64,000 nt of DNA from contig NZ_WKKW01000003.1 of the NCBI RefSeq assembly GCF_009683175.1, positions 1-64,000 of the forward strand, written 5' to 3'. Below, in pieces: positions 9,224 to 17,043 of this stretch (position 1 is the first letter of the stretch; each line of letters opens with the position of its first letter). A program made the translations under genes and the position numbers. Source of the stretch: Bifidobacterium asteroides (GTDB taxonomy: Bacteria; Actinomycetota; Actinomycetes; Actinomycetales; Bifidobacteriaceae). The notes under the pieces are model-generated. The model saw only the letters and a list, made by a program, of their open reading frames with translations. It did not search any database and had not been told where the DNA came from.

Positions 9224-10288
9224 ATGGCGGACCATGATGATGAGGGGGCTTTGGGTCTGGAGAGCGTGTCCGCTCCGGTCGAGGGGGAGGACCCGGAGTC
9301 GCCGGTGATTGTGCCGGAGGGCGGTGGAGCCCCCTCGGGCGGGCGGCGTCCGAGGTGGCTGGTTCCGGTGGTTGTTGCCGTGGTGGTGGCTGTGGTGGTG
9401 GTTGTTGCCGGTCTTGTGGGCTGGCGCGTGGTGGAATCACGCCGGCATGATGCGGCGTTGGACTCCTGCAGCCGGGCGGTGAAGACCCTGCAGGACAAGA
9501 CCGGCTCGGACCGGTTGGCGCAGTATCGCGAGGCGGCGGGCATAAAGTCCGACCAGGTCAAGGATGCAAGCACCGTGGTGGCCATGGCGCGCAGCGTGAA
9601 GGACACCGAAGGAATCAAGGAGCCGACGATCCGGTGCAAGGCCTCCATGTCCACCGGTGAGCTGAATGCGACGGCCGGCCAGGCTGGAAAGATCGACGGC
9701 AAATATGCGGCTTTGTCTAAGGCTGCCAAGGCGGTGATCGCGTCCCGTGATGCGAAGGCCCTGGAGGATGCCAGGATCGCCCTGGACGGGAAGAAGGGCG
9801 AGGCGTCGAGGCTGCTGGCCGATTCGGACGGGAAGGTGGCCGACAATGCGACCCGTGACGGCCTGCAACAGGCCATCGGCCAGGCGGGCCAGGTCAAGGG
9901 TGATGGGGCGAAGGCCTACCGTGATGCGGTAGGCGCCCTGCAGGCGGCCATCGACCGGGTGAACGCGTCCGTGCAGGCCAAGAGCCAGGCCGACCAGCAG
10001 GCCGCAGCCCAGGCGGCGCAGGCCGCACAGCAGCCGGCGCAACGGCAGGGCACCGCTCAGCGCCGTCAGGCCTCCTCCAACAGTGGGCGGAGAGGCTCCA
10101 CGCAATCTCGTCGGCCCGCCTACCGGCCTTCCGGCAACCGGGGCGGCGGAGGCGGCGGATCCTCGCAGGCTCCGGCAGCCCCATCAGCCCCTCAAGGTGG
10201 TAACGGAGGTATCGATTGGGACCAATGGATAGATCAACATAAAACTCCGAGTAGCTGTCATGCCGGGGAATTCTGCCCCATTGGCTGA
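9224..10288 (+). CDS. Cys-tail single-pass membrane protein, paralogue C
   Basis: 354 residues, function unknown. I place the start at the ATG at 9224 (MADHDDEG), with AGAGAGG 6 nt upstream and alignment to the head of copy A (MEDHDGEG); the open frame extends far upstream without family similarity. Membrane helix about 46-67, conserved DSC at 82, second Cys in RC. The core is nearly the same as copy A up to SVKDTEGIKEPTIRC and then nearly the same as copy B from SMSTGELNATAGQAGKIDG onward. This mosaic suggests recombination between copies. Tether RRGSTQSRRPAYRPSGNRG plus six Gly, a variable segment with IDWDQWIDQHK, and the tail SCHAGEFCPIG. Confidence 0.8.
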   Translation: MADHDDEGALGLESVSAPVEGEDPESPVIVPEGGGAPSGGRRPRWLVPVVVAVVVAVVVVVAGLVGWRVVESRRHDAALDSCSRAVKTLQDKTGSDRLAQYREAAGIKSDQVKDASTVVAMARSVKDTEGIKEPTIRCKASMSTGELNATAGQAGKIDGKYAALSKAAKAVIASRDAKALEDARIALDGKKGEASRLLADSDGKVADNATRDGLQQAIGQAGQVKGDGAKAYRDAVGALQAAIDRVNASVQAKSQADQQAAAQAAQAAQQPAQRQGTAQRRQASSNSGRRGSTQSRRPAYRPSGNRGGGGGGSSQAPAAPSAPQGGNGGIDWDQWIDQHKTPSSCHAGEFCPIG

Positions 10289-10342
10289 TTGATTGAGAAT
10301 TTGCCAGCGGGACCGGTTTCTTACCAGGTCTCCCATCCCGCT
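10283..10342 (+). repeat. duplicated 3' flank, copy 2 (downstream of C)
   Basis: Near-perfect match to the flank of paralogue B. The stem 10306-10312 pairs with 10336-10342 (7 bp), with GACC/GGTC (10311-10314 and 10327-10330) inside. There is no T-run. Around 10345-10400 both flanks also share a looser segment resembling CATCTCTTCACGGTAGTGG, which recurs after paralogue E. Confidence 0.7.
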
Positions 10343-10745
10343 GACGCTACATGAGGGCATCTCTTCACGGTAGTGGAATGGAAAAGGAAACATCAGCGAT
10401 GACACTAGGAAGATAGGACGCTGATCCAGTTGTTTTCTGGGTCTGAGCTCAAAATACGGTCACTTATTGAATTGCAAGTGTGGCATTTTGGCTGAGAAAA
10501 GTACTCCCAATTTTTATACGGTGGCGTGATGACTGGGAAAAAGAAATTCCCTCGACTTTGGTAGAGGCTCATGCCCAGCTCCTAAGTTGGTCGAATACTG
10601 ATCAGCTACGAACCATCACTGTTTACATTGAAAGTGGCTGAGTTGAGGATGACTGGCTTATATACGTGAGGACACTCTAGTTTTACGTGGTCGGTTACTC
10701 TGGCATAAGGCGATGGTGCTCGCAAGTGAGAAGAAGGATTGTTTC

Positions 10746-11768
10746 ATGGCGAATCAGAAAGATGAAAAGACTGAGAGGCTGGAGAGCGTGTCCGCTCCGG
10801 TTGAGGCTTCGGCGCCTCCGTCGACTATGCCGGACCATGGGAAAGCCCCGTCGAGCAGACCGCGACCAAAGCGGCCAGTTGCGGTGGTTGTCGTCGTGGT
10901 GGCTGTGGTAGTTGTTGTGGCTGGTCTTGTGGGCTGGCGTGTGGTGGAATCCCGCCGGCATGGTGCGGCGCTCGACTCCTGCAACCGGGCGGTGAAGACC
11001 CTGCAGGACAAGACAAATCCGTCCAGGATGGCCAGCTACCGTGAAGCATCATACGTGAAAACGGAGCAGGTCAAGGATGCGAAGACCGTGCAGGTCATGG
11101 CGCGCGACGTGAAAGCCGTCGGTGAGCTGAAGCAACCTACCTTGCAGTGCAAAGCCTCGATGTCCACCGGTGAGTTGAAAACTGCAGCCAGCAAGGCCAA
11201 TAAGCTTGCTAGTGAATACGCGGCCGTATCCAAGTCGGCTAAGTCAGTTCTAGCCTCCCGGGACGCGAAATCCCTTGAGGATGCGAAGACGGCCTTGAAT
11301 GTAAAGAAGGACGAAGCGTCGAGTCTGTTCAGCGATTCCGACGGAAAGGTAGCGGACAACGCCACTCGGGACGGCCTGCAGCAGGCAATCGATCAGGGTG
11401 GCCAGGTCAAGGGCGATAAGGCCAAGAAGTACAAGGATGCGGCGAACGCCTTACAGGCGGCCATTGATCAGGTAAACGCGTCCATGCAGGCCAAGAGCCA
11501 GGCAGACCAGCAGGCCGCCGCCCAGGTGGCGCAGCAGCAGGGCGCCGCCCGACGCCGTCAGGCCTCCTCCAGCAATGGGCGGAAAGGCTCTACGCGATCC
11601 CGCAGGCCATCCTACCGGCCGTCCGGCAACCGGGGCGGCGGAGGCGGCGGATCAGTCCCGGCGCCAGCTCAAGACGATTGGTCGGAACAAGCATTTTTGG
11701 AATGGTCGAAAGGAAATACTACAGGTGGCAATGGTTGTAATCCGGATGGCTCTTGTGGCATTGGCTAA
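10746..11768 (+). CDS. Cys-tail single-pass membrane protein, paralogue D
   Basis: 340 residues, function unknown. ATG at 10746 with GAGAAGAAGGA ending 7 nt upstream. The head shares RLESVSAPVE with copies A and C. Membrane helix about 44-63, DSC at 79, second Cys in LQC. The helical core is more Lys-rich than in the other copies (KLASEYAAVSKSAKSVLASRD). Tether KGSTRSRRPSYRPSGNRG plus six Gly, a variable part with WSEQAFLEWSKG, and the tail GCNPDGSCGIG, identical to the tail of copy E although the preceding 20-30 residues differ completely. Confidence 0.8.
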   Translation: MANQKDEKTERLESVSAPVEASAPPSTMPDHGKAPSSRPRPKRPVAVVVVVVAVVVVVAGLVGWRVVESRRHGAALDSCNRAVKTLQDKTNPSRMASYREASYVKTEQVKDAKTVQVMARDVKAVGELKQPTLQCKASMSTGELKTAASKANKLASEYAAVSKSAKSVLASRDAKSLEDAKTALNVKKDEASSLFSDSDGKVADNATRDGLQQAIDQGGQVKGDKAKKYKDAANALQAAIDQVNASMQAKSQADQQAAAQVAQQQGAARRRQASSSNGRKGSTRSRRPSYRPSGNRGGGGGGSVPAPAQDDWSEQAFLEWSKGNTTGGNGCNPDGSCGIG

Positions 11769-11863
11769 TTGATATATGCAGGTACCTTCCTGCCCAGCCT
11801 GCAGTACTTGTTATAAAACGAAATTGACCCTGAATGATATGAAAAACTAGGCGGCTCGCAGAA

Positions 11864-12823
11864 ATGGATAATCGGGACAAGTCCAAACCTAATTCTGACG
11901 AAGCGAAGGAGCGTCGTCCGAAATGGATGATTCCCTTAATTGCGGTGGTAGTAGTGTCGGTGCTGGCCTTGGCTGTTGTTTTCGCCTGGCGTGCCTATGA
12001 GCATCGCCAACATGATTCGGCGCTTTCCTCGTGTTCGCAAGCTGTTAGCAATTTACATGGGCTCACAAGACCGTCTCAGCTGGCCAGATATCATGAAGCC
12101 GGAGCTGTGCGGGCCGACCAAGTGAAGGACGCGAAGACCATAAAAGCTTTGAGCCGGAGCGTCAAGGCTGTCGGCAGTCTTCGCCCGCAGACTCTCCAGT
12201 GCAAGACATCCATGTCAACAGAGAGTTTGGAAGCAACTGCCAACAAGTCTAAGAAGTTAGATGCTGGATACCACGCTGTGTACAAAGCTGCCAATGCGGT
12301 TCTGGCTTCCCGCGACGCCAAGACCCTCAACGATGCGAAGGCTGCTCTGAGTTGCAAAATAAACGAAGCAAAGAAACTGTTGCAGGACAGCGATGGGAAG
12401 GTGGCTGACAATACCGTTCGTGACAATTTGCAGAAGGTCATAGATCAGGCTGACCAGGTTACGGGAGACGAGATAAAGGCTTATCAGGACGCAGTGAGCG
12501 CGTTACAAGTGGCCATTGATCGGGTGAACGCTTCTACGCAGACCAAGAGCCAGGCAGACCAGCAGGCCGCTGCTCAGGCGCAACGGCAAAGCCGGCCAAC
12601 ATCCTCCAACAATGGTCGAAGAGGCTCCGTGCAATCCCGTCGGCCTGCCTCCCGGCCTTCCGGGAACCGGGGCGGCGGAGGCGGTGGATCCTCGCAGGCG
12701 CCGACAGCCCCATCATCCCCACAAAGAGGTGATGGTAATGGAACCAGCGGGCATGCCGTATTGCCCCCGTTAGATACAACGCATCATGGTTGTAATCCGG
12801 ATGGTTCCTGTGGCATTGGCTGA
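11864..12823 (+). CDS. Cys-tail single-pass membrane protein, paralogue E
   Basis: 319 residues, the shortest copy, function unknown. It starts at ATG 11864 only 95 bp after copy D, so it may be cotranscribed with it. Its head is reduced to about 20 residues (MDNRDKSKPN...), and the helix about 21-41 is less Val-rich than in the others. Conserved SSC at 57 and QC after RPQTL. The helical core keeps SMSTESLEATA, ASRDAKTL and DSDGKVADN. The Ala/Gln run is short; then RRGSVQSRRPASRPSGNRG, six Gly, a variable stretch and GCNPDGSCGIG. Protein and base composition differ more from copies B-D than those differ among themselves, so E is an older member. Confidence 0.8.
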   Translation: MDNRDKSKPNSDEAKERRPKWMIPLIAVVVVSVLALAVVFAWRAYEHRQHDSALSSCSQAVSNLHGLTRPSQLARYHEAGAVRADQVKDAKTIKALSRSVKAVGSLRPQTLQCKTSMSTESLEATANKSKKLDAGYHAVYKAANAVLASRDAKTLNDAKAALSCKINEAKKLLQDSDGKVADNTVRDNLQKVIDQADQVTGDEIKAYQDAVSALQVAIDRVNASTQTKSQADQQAAAQAQRQSRPTSSNNGRRGSVQSRRPASRPSGNRGGGGGGSSQAPTAPSSPQRGDGNGTSGHAVLPPLDTTHHGCNPDGSCGIG

Positions 12824-13272
12824 TTTATTGGGAATTGAACATCTGCCATAGGTGCTGATTGCCTGGAGGATTTTCTACCCTGCTAGCATTGCTAGTGGGG
12901 CCCATGAGGCTGTCTCTTTCACGGTACTTTGCTATATTCGCTAGGGAATGCGATATGACTCGGCCTATGTCTGAACGTTGTAGGTGTGGATAATGATATC
13001 AATGGCTTTTTGAATAGGCTCTAGGCCACGCAAGTGAGAGAATTTATTCTCAGATTCGTATCGCTTTTTGATTGATGCCACCTCACTGACGTGGGTTTAG
13101 GTAGTAGTTTGTCACCGGGGATGATCCGCACTGAATGCGGGCCGCTACTGCTGGAGCGAGTGCTGAAACGGCCGTTGCGAATGTAATGAATACCGCAGGG
13201 CTTTGCATCGCACTTGCTCCATTGCATCAATAGGGCGACGTGCCGGATCAGCGCAGGAGGCTGTACCCGGAA
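12824..13272. other. intergenic region after the paralogue array
   Basis: 449 bp without a supportable gene. The first ~130 bp still resemble the 3' flanks of copies B and C (a TTTCACGGTA element and a small CTAGCATTGCTAG hairpin), consistent with array duplication. The remainder separates convergent genes and shows nothing I can name. Confidence 0.45.
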
Positions 13273-13851
13273 TTATGCGGCCTGCTTCGGCAAACTCCGA
13301 ACATGTGGATCGAGCAATGCAATCAATTTGAGACCATTTGGCTGGTCGCATGAGAGTTTGTGCGGATTACCCTGTTTAATGTCAATCTTTGCGAAGGGGA
13401 AGAAATTCTGCCCGTCGCCTGCTGGATAATTCAAGTTTGAAGAAGAACGCTGCATGGCTTGTCCGTTCACCTTGCATTGCCCGGCTTCTGTCTGCTTAAG
13501 ATCGGCCCGCTGTGCGAGTACATACAGGGTTCCCGACTTGTTCGCGGAGATGGTTGTGACGTTGCCGTCACCAGAAACGTCGTACTTTGTCAAAGATGAC
13601 AGGTAATTGGAGACCTGTTCCACGGACGGCTCTGACCGATTCGATCCCTGGCAGCCTGAGAACAGGGCCACACTCATCAAAACTGCTACAAGGGCGATTA
13701 TTTGTTTTTTCCAGATGGCGCCAGCCGTTCTTGCTTCGCTATGGAACCGGGCTGGCGATGCCGTGAGCCGTACCAAGTGTCCTTGGGAATCCCGCTGATG
13801 CGCCACTGTCGAATTAAAGTCCGTCTGCTCAAAAGCCTTTGTCTTCTTCAT
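13273..13851 (-). CDS. membrane-anchored or lipoprotein-like exported protein
   Basis: 192 residues, unknown function. The start at 13851 is well supported by AAGGAGA with 4 nt spacing. A 45-residue polar N-terminus precedes a hydrophobic segment (IIALVAVLMSVALFSGC, about 50-66) that ends in a lipobox-like FSGC. The N-region is far longer than in ordinary lipoproteins and the -3 position is Phe, so this may be an N-in single-pass anchor instead of a lipidated protein. There is no later start codon in a good place. The exported part has two Cys (GQC, LSC) and no family that I recognise. Its topology and position right after the Cys-tail array make it a possible partner, but this is inference only. 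Confidence 0.65.
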   Translation of the reverse strand: MKKTKAFEQTDFNSTVAHQRDSQGHLVRLTASPARFHSEARTAGAIWKKQIIALVAVLMSVALFSGCQGSNRSEPSVEQVSNYLSSLTKYDVSGDGNVTTISANKSGTLYVLAQRADLKQTEAGQCKVNGQAMQRSSSNLNYPAGDGQNFFPFAKIDIKQGNPHKLSCDQPNGLKLIALLDPHVRSLPKQAA

Positions 13852-14197
13852 CAGTTCTCCTTAGGCAGGTAGAGGAGGGTTCACAACATTGTTAGTTGGA
13901 TCTAAGTTTCATAACTCAGATGAGCGGTAATTAAATAAAACGAGTTTAGCTCTTTATTTAAGAAATACAAATATTTGCCAGTTTGTATCTTTCGTGGTCG
14001 AATTCTGGCTATAGTTACGTGATTAGCCGTCATTCTCCTAATTAATCGAATAGCGCCATGCATGCGGTTCCTACCCGCTTTAATCATGAAATCTCAACAG
14101 GAATTGTGATCTGCTTTGCGGAAGTCTCTGAAGGCGTGTGCTTGTCACATTGTTTTCTTACCGGCTATTTACCAATACAGAAACAATTACTCGAAAA
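13852..14197. other. intergenic, AT-rich
   Basis: 346 bp between two minus-strand genes; markedly AT-rich. It should contain the promoter of the 13273-13851 gene and the end of the toxin-antitoxin transcript. No gene or clear hairpin terminator seen. Confidence 0.45.
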
Positions 14198-14704
14198 TTA
14201 TATGAGTCTGGCTGAATTTCTGAGTTGTGCGGCCAGTTCAGTGAATGTTTTCTGTCCGCTGACCATTTCTTGTATCCAGCGATACATGCCATTGCGCTCA
14301 GGTTCGTCTGAATCGTCAATATCCAACTCGATGCCCATTCTGAAGAGATAAGAGAGTGAAGCTCGCATGGCAGTCCTTTTGTTGCCATCACCAAAAATAT
14401 GGTCTTTTGCCAGCATTTCTGCGAACCTGCTTACCTGATCGAAAATATCGGTGAATTCAAATCGTTCAGCAGGACTCATACCAAAGCTGATGCAGAAGAC
14501 TGAATAAACCGGAGTAAGCAATCTGCTCTCAACTTCCAGTCGCTGTTTCTGCTCACCCCGAATGTCGCTTTTACTAAAACCACCGGTTTTCTGTATTTCT
14601 AGTTTGTGCAAATCAAAGATTCTGCTGGCTTGTTCTTTGCAATCCTCTTCGCTGAGGATAATGGGCGGCGCTATGGCCGCCCAATCCAACTTCTCATTCT
14701 TCAT
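14198..14704 (-). CDS. Doc/Fic-family toxin of a Panacea toxin-antitoxin pair
   Basis: 168 residues. Carries the complete Doc-type Fic motif HIFGDGNKRTAMRA near residues 102-115, with the catalytic His, the Asp-Gly-Asn loop and Lys-Arg. Doc proteins phosphorylate EF-Tu, while other Fic enzymes AMPylate targets; which activity applies here cannot be told from the sequence. The gene overlaps the upstream antitoxin gene by 4 nt (ATGA), so translation is coupled and the antitoxin is made first. The N-terminal 60 residues have no motif that I know. Toxin assignment rests on the motif plus the partner gene. Confidence 0.8.
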   Translation of the reverse strand: MKNEKLDWAAIAPPIILSEEDCKEQASRIFDLHKLEIQKTGGFSKSDIRGEQKQRLEVESRLLTPVYSVFCISFGMSPAERFEFTDIFDQVSRFAEMLAKDHIFGDGNKRTAMRASLSYLFRMGIELDIDDSDEPERNGMYRWIQEMVSGQKTFTELAAQLRNSARLI

Positions 14705-15237
14705 GAGTCCTTCAACAGTTTCAGTGCGTTGGGGAATCGCTCATTCACTGCACGGACACCACCGGCCAAGGTCCTGCGCAGATCAGGATGATCAATGCCA
14801 TCGTGAGAGCTGAGTATGGCTTTTTCAGTGATTTCGTTGTTCTTGTGGGGTTGATACACCGCTTTCCAAGCGGAACCGTTGCGATGTGAATAGTCCATAA
14901 GTTCGAAGGCTGCCAATGGTCCGTATAAATCGACCACCCTTTGAACCACATCCTTTGCCTCTTGGAGGTCTGCTAAGGAATTGGCCTGATCATGATCCTC
15001 TGACATGGCTGGAGCAGTGATTCGATCTGAACCATACTTTCTGAATGCCGTATAAACGCTCGGTTCCACGGGGCCGTACTCCCATGCTTGTATGGGTTCA
15101 TCGAAGAGCTTATGCCCATGTGTTCGGAGGCATTCAACCTGTGCAAAGTAGACTAACTTGTTGATTTTCATATTGGTCAGATACAGGTCCTGCTGAGGCA
15201 CGGAAATTAACATATTAGCAATTGTCAATGCATGCAT
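14701..15237 (-). CDS. Panacea-domain (DUF4065, SocA/GepA-like) antitoxin
   Basis: 178 residues. The N-terminal two thirds match the Panacea/DUF4065 pattern: KINKLVYFAQ, LFDEPIQAWEYGPVEPSVY and a FRKYG turn. Panacea proteins neutralise many unrelated toxins by direct binding, and Fic/Doc is among the partners known for the family. ATG at 15237 with GGGAGGTGAG 5 nt upstream. The C-terminal part (about 110-178) is helical and likely sets toxin specificity. No DNA-binding domain is visible, so autoregulation would need another route. Confidence 0.82.
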   Translation of the reverse strand: MHALTIANMLISVPQQDLYLTNMKINKLVYFAQVECLRTHGHKLFDEPIQAWEYGPVEPSVYTAFRKYGSDRITAPAMSEDHDQANSLADLQEAKDVVQRVVDLYGPLAAFELMDYSHRNGSAWKAVYQPHKNNEITEKAILSSHDGIDHPDLRRTLAGGVRAVNERFPNALKLLKDS

Positions 15238-16177
15238 TGCTACTCACCTCCCGTCAAACATCCCTATGTACGTAATATCATTTTATGCTTGTTACCAATT
15301 TTGGAAAATAGTTGTCCACTTTGAGTGGATAACAGAGACCATGGTTTTTGGCAAAGTGTGAGTTGACACTTATTATTTTATCAGGAATATTTATTGACGA
15401 ATCTAATGCGGTTTCAGTTTATGAAGCGCTGGTAATCTTTCGGCCAAGCATGGTTGGATCATTTGGGTTATTTAATCTGCAATCAACTGGCGGCTGCTGG
15501 ATACTAGCCTGGCCAGGTTCAGGCTCTCTCAGGGCAACTGGTCCATATGCCCGCTGCAGTCATGGTTGACCGGATTGGTGTTCCAGGGGTAGGGCAGTGT
15601 GGTCTGCGGATAGATGTCCGCCAGCAGGTAGCCGGTCGGGTCGTATTCGCGCAGCTTGTTCCTGGTGTTGAGCGGACCTCGGACGCCGTCCCAGGTGTCG
15701 TCGGCGCTCTTGGCCATCACGTTGAACTACATTGTGGTCGGGGTGGTGAAGTACTCCTCGATGTTGCCCAGCGGGTGGATGGCGTGGCCGAATTCATGAG
15801 CCAGTATGGACTCGTTGGGGTAGCGGGTCTGGTGTACGCCCTCAGTGATGCGTTCGATATTGGCGGCGGAGATGGATGCGACCGGGTCGCCGATCATGCC
15901 CCATAGCCTTTGACAGGCCGATCCATGATATGGGCACCGCCTCGGTGCTCGGGTATGTCATAGACGTCCCCATTCAGTCCGTAGATGCGGTGACAGATCA
16001 CACAGGCCGAGGTTCTTCGGATGCCGTCAGCCGACGGGTGGACTAGGGGTACCTGTACCTCCACCCTTCGGTTTCTGGAAGCAGGGCGATCGGATCGACA
16101 TCCACTTCGAAATGCCAGTGCGTGCCGTTGCCGCCAACCCTTTGGTCAGCCAGGATGCGGGCAAGGTGGCGGTGGCT

Positions 16178-16187
16178 GGGGGGGGGG
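16178..16187. repeat. poly-G tract 1 (10 G)
   Basis: Homopolymer of 10 G on the plus strand (10 C in the coding sense of the broken protease gene). The protein-like frame differs on its two sides, so a length change of one base would change which frame is read. Confidence 0.7.
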
Positions 16188-16541
16188 CATAGTCTACTGC
16201 GCCGAGGAAAGGGACAACGGGGCCAACCTGCACCTGCTGCATCCGGACGGCAACGCCTTGTCGGGTGATGCAAGCCACGTGAAAGTCGAGCCTTTCACTT
16301 TCCAGGCTGGGGCGTATCTTGATGATCCTCAGTCCGAAGCCATTCTGATTCCCCTATTTTGCCAGGTCCAACCGTGGCGAAAACGAGATGAGGGTTTTCC
16401 TGGACGTGGGCTGAAGGCCAGCATCACTCAAGCACGTTGCGGTTTCTGAGATTGACGCAGGGCGGTCAAGATCAGCAGCAGGATCAAGGCGTGCTGGAAC
16501 CGTTGATGGTGCCCACCTCTGTACGGTCCTGCCGAGCAGCA

Positions 16542-16551
16542 GGGGGGGGGG
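16542..16551. repeat. poly-G tract 2 (10 G)
   Basis: A second run of exactly 10 G, about 355 bp from the first and inside the same degraded gene, directly after a short frame beginning MKINGLVIDTLAPPPP on the minus strand. Tracts this long are rare elsewhere in the window. Confidence 0.7.
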
Positions 16552-16590
16552 CGGTGCCAGCGTGTCGATGACCAGTCCGTTTATCTTCAT

Positions 16591-17043
16591 TTGCCGCAGG
16601 ATTTTTTGTTGTGGACGGGTGGATGTAGAATTCCATCTCGATGTCCCTCCGGGTATGGTCTTGGGACTCGCCTTGGCTGCTTTTCTGGATCCCTTGTGCA
16701 GAGCTCCGTATGGAATGGTTCCAAGATTCCAACCGGTCTAAGGATGCAGTTGACGTGCATTGCCGGATTTCGGCAACAAATATCATCTTCTTGCTATGCA
16801 GGGGAAATGCCCGATTCCCGGGCTTACCGTATAGGCAAACGGAAGCCTTCCCGTCCGGCTCATATGTAGGTGGTTGGAAGTTAGCCACTTCTGCATGGCA
16901 TGATCTGCGACAGAGCAGTGGACGTAATCATGTCTCGTGACAGGGTCCTTATCTTGTAGCAATGGCGCCTTGAATGCCAGGACCCCGGGATGAGCCGTTG
17001 GGTGGACAGTCTGACTATTCAGAGAAGAATGAAGGTACAGGAC
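16591..17043. other. intergenic region upstream of the secreted GH30 gene
   Basis: About 450 bp. A minus-strand frame (16484-16888) covers most of it but shows no family or ribosome-binding site and may be part of the degraded neighbour. The stretch before 17044 should hold the promoter of the GH30 gene; I see no strong -35/-10 pair. Confidence 0.4.

Larger units (their letters stand above)
15529..16590 (-). pseudogene. degraded secreted zinc-metalloprotease-like gene
   Basis: Read on the minus strand, pieces of one protein lie in different frames. Frame 1 has HWHFEVDVDPIALLPETEG (16043-16140) and closes with a stop. Another frame then gives GLNGDVYDIPEHRGG and shifts near 15900. The next frame carries DPVASISAANIERITEG and a zincin motif HEFGHAIH (15784-15798 encodes HEFGH), a stop TAG at 15727-15729, and a C-terminus with LREYDPTGYLL. 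At least two frameshifts and two stops are needed, so no full product is made as read. Two 10-base poly-G tracts interrupt the 5' half. I cannot name the exact peptidase family. The 5' limit is uncertain; frames continue to about 16888. Confidence 0.55.

Noticed and set aside
15547-15906. 119-codon plus-strand frame
   Set aside because: Antisense of the metalloprotease pseudogene, which shows the HEFGH motif on the other strand.
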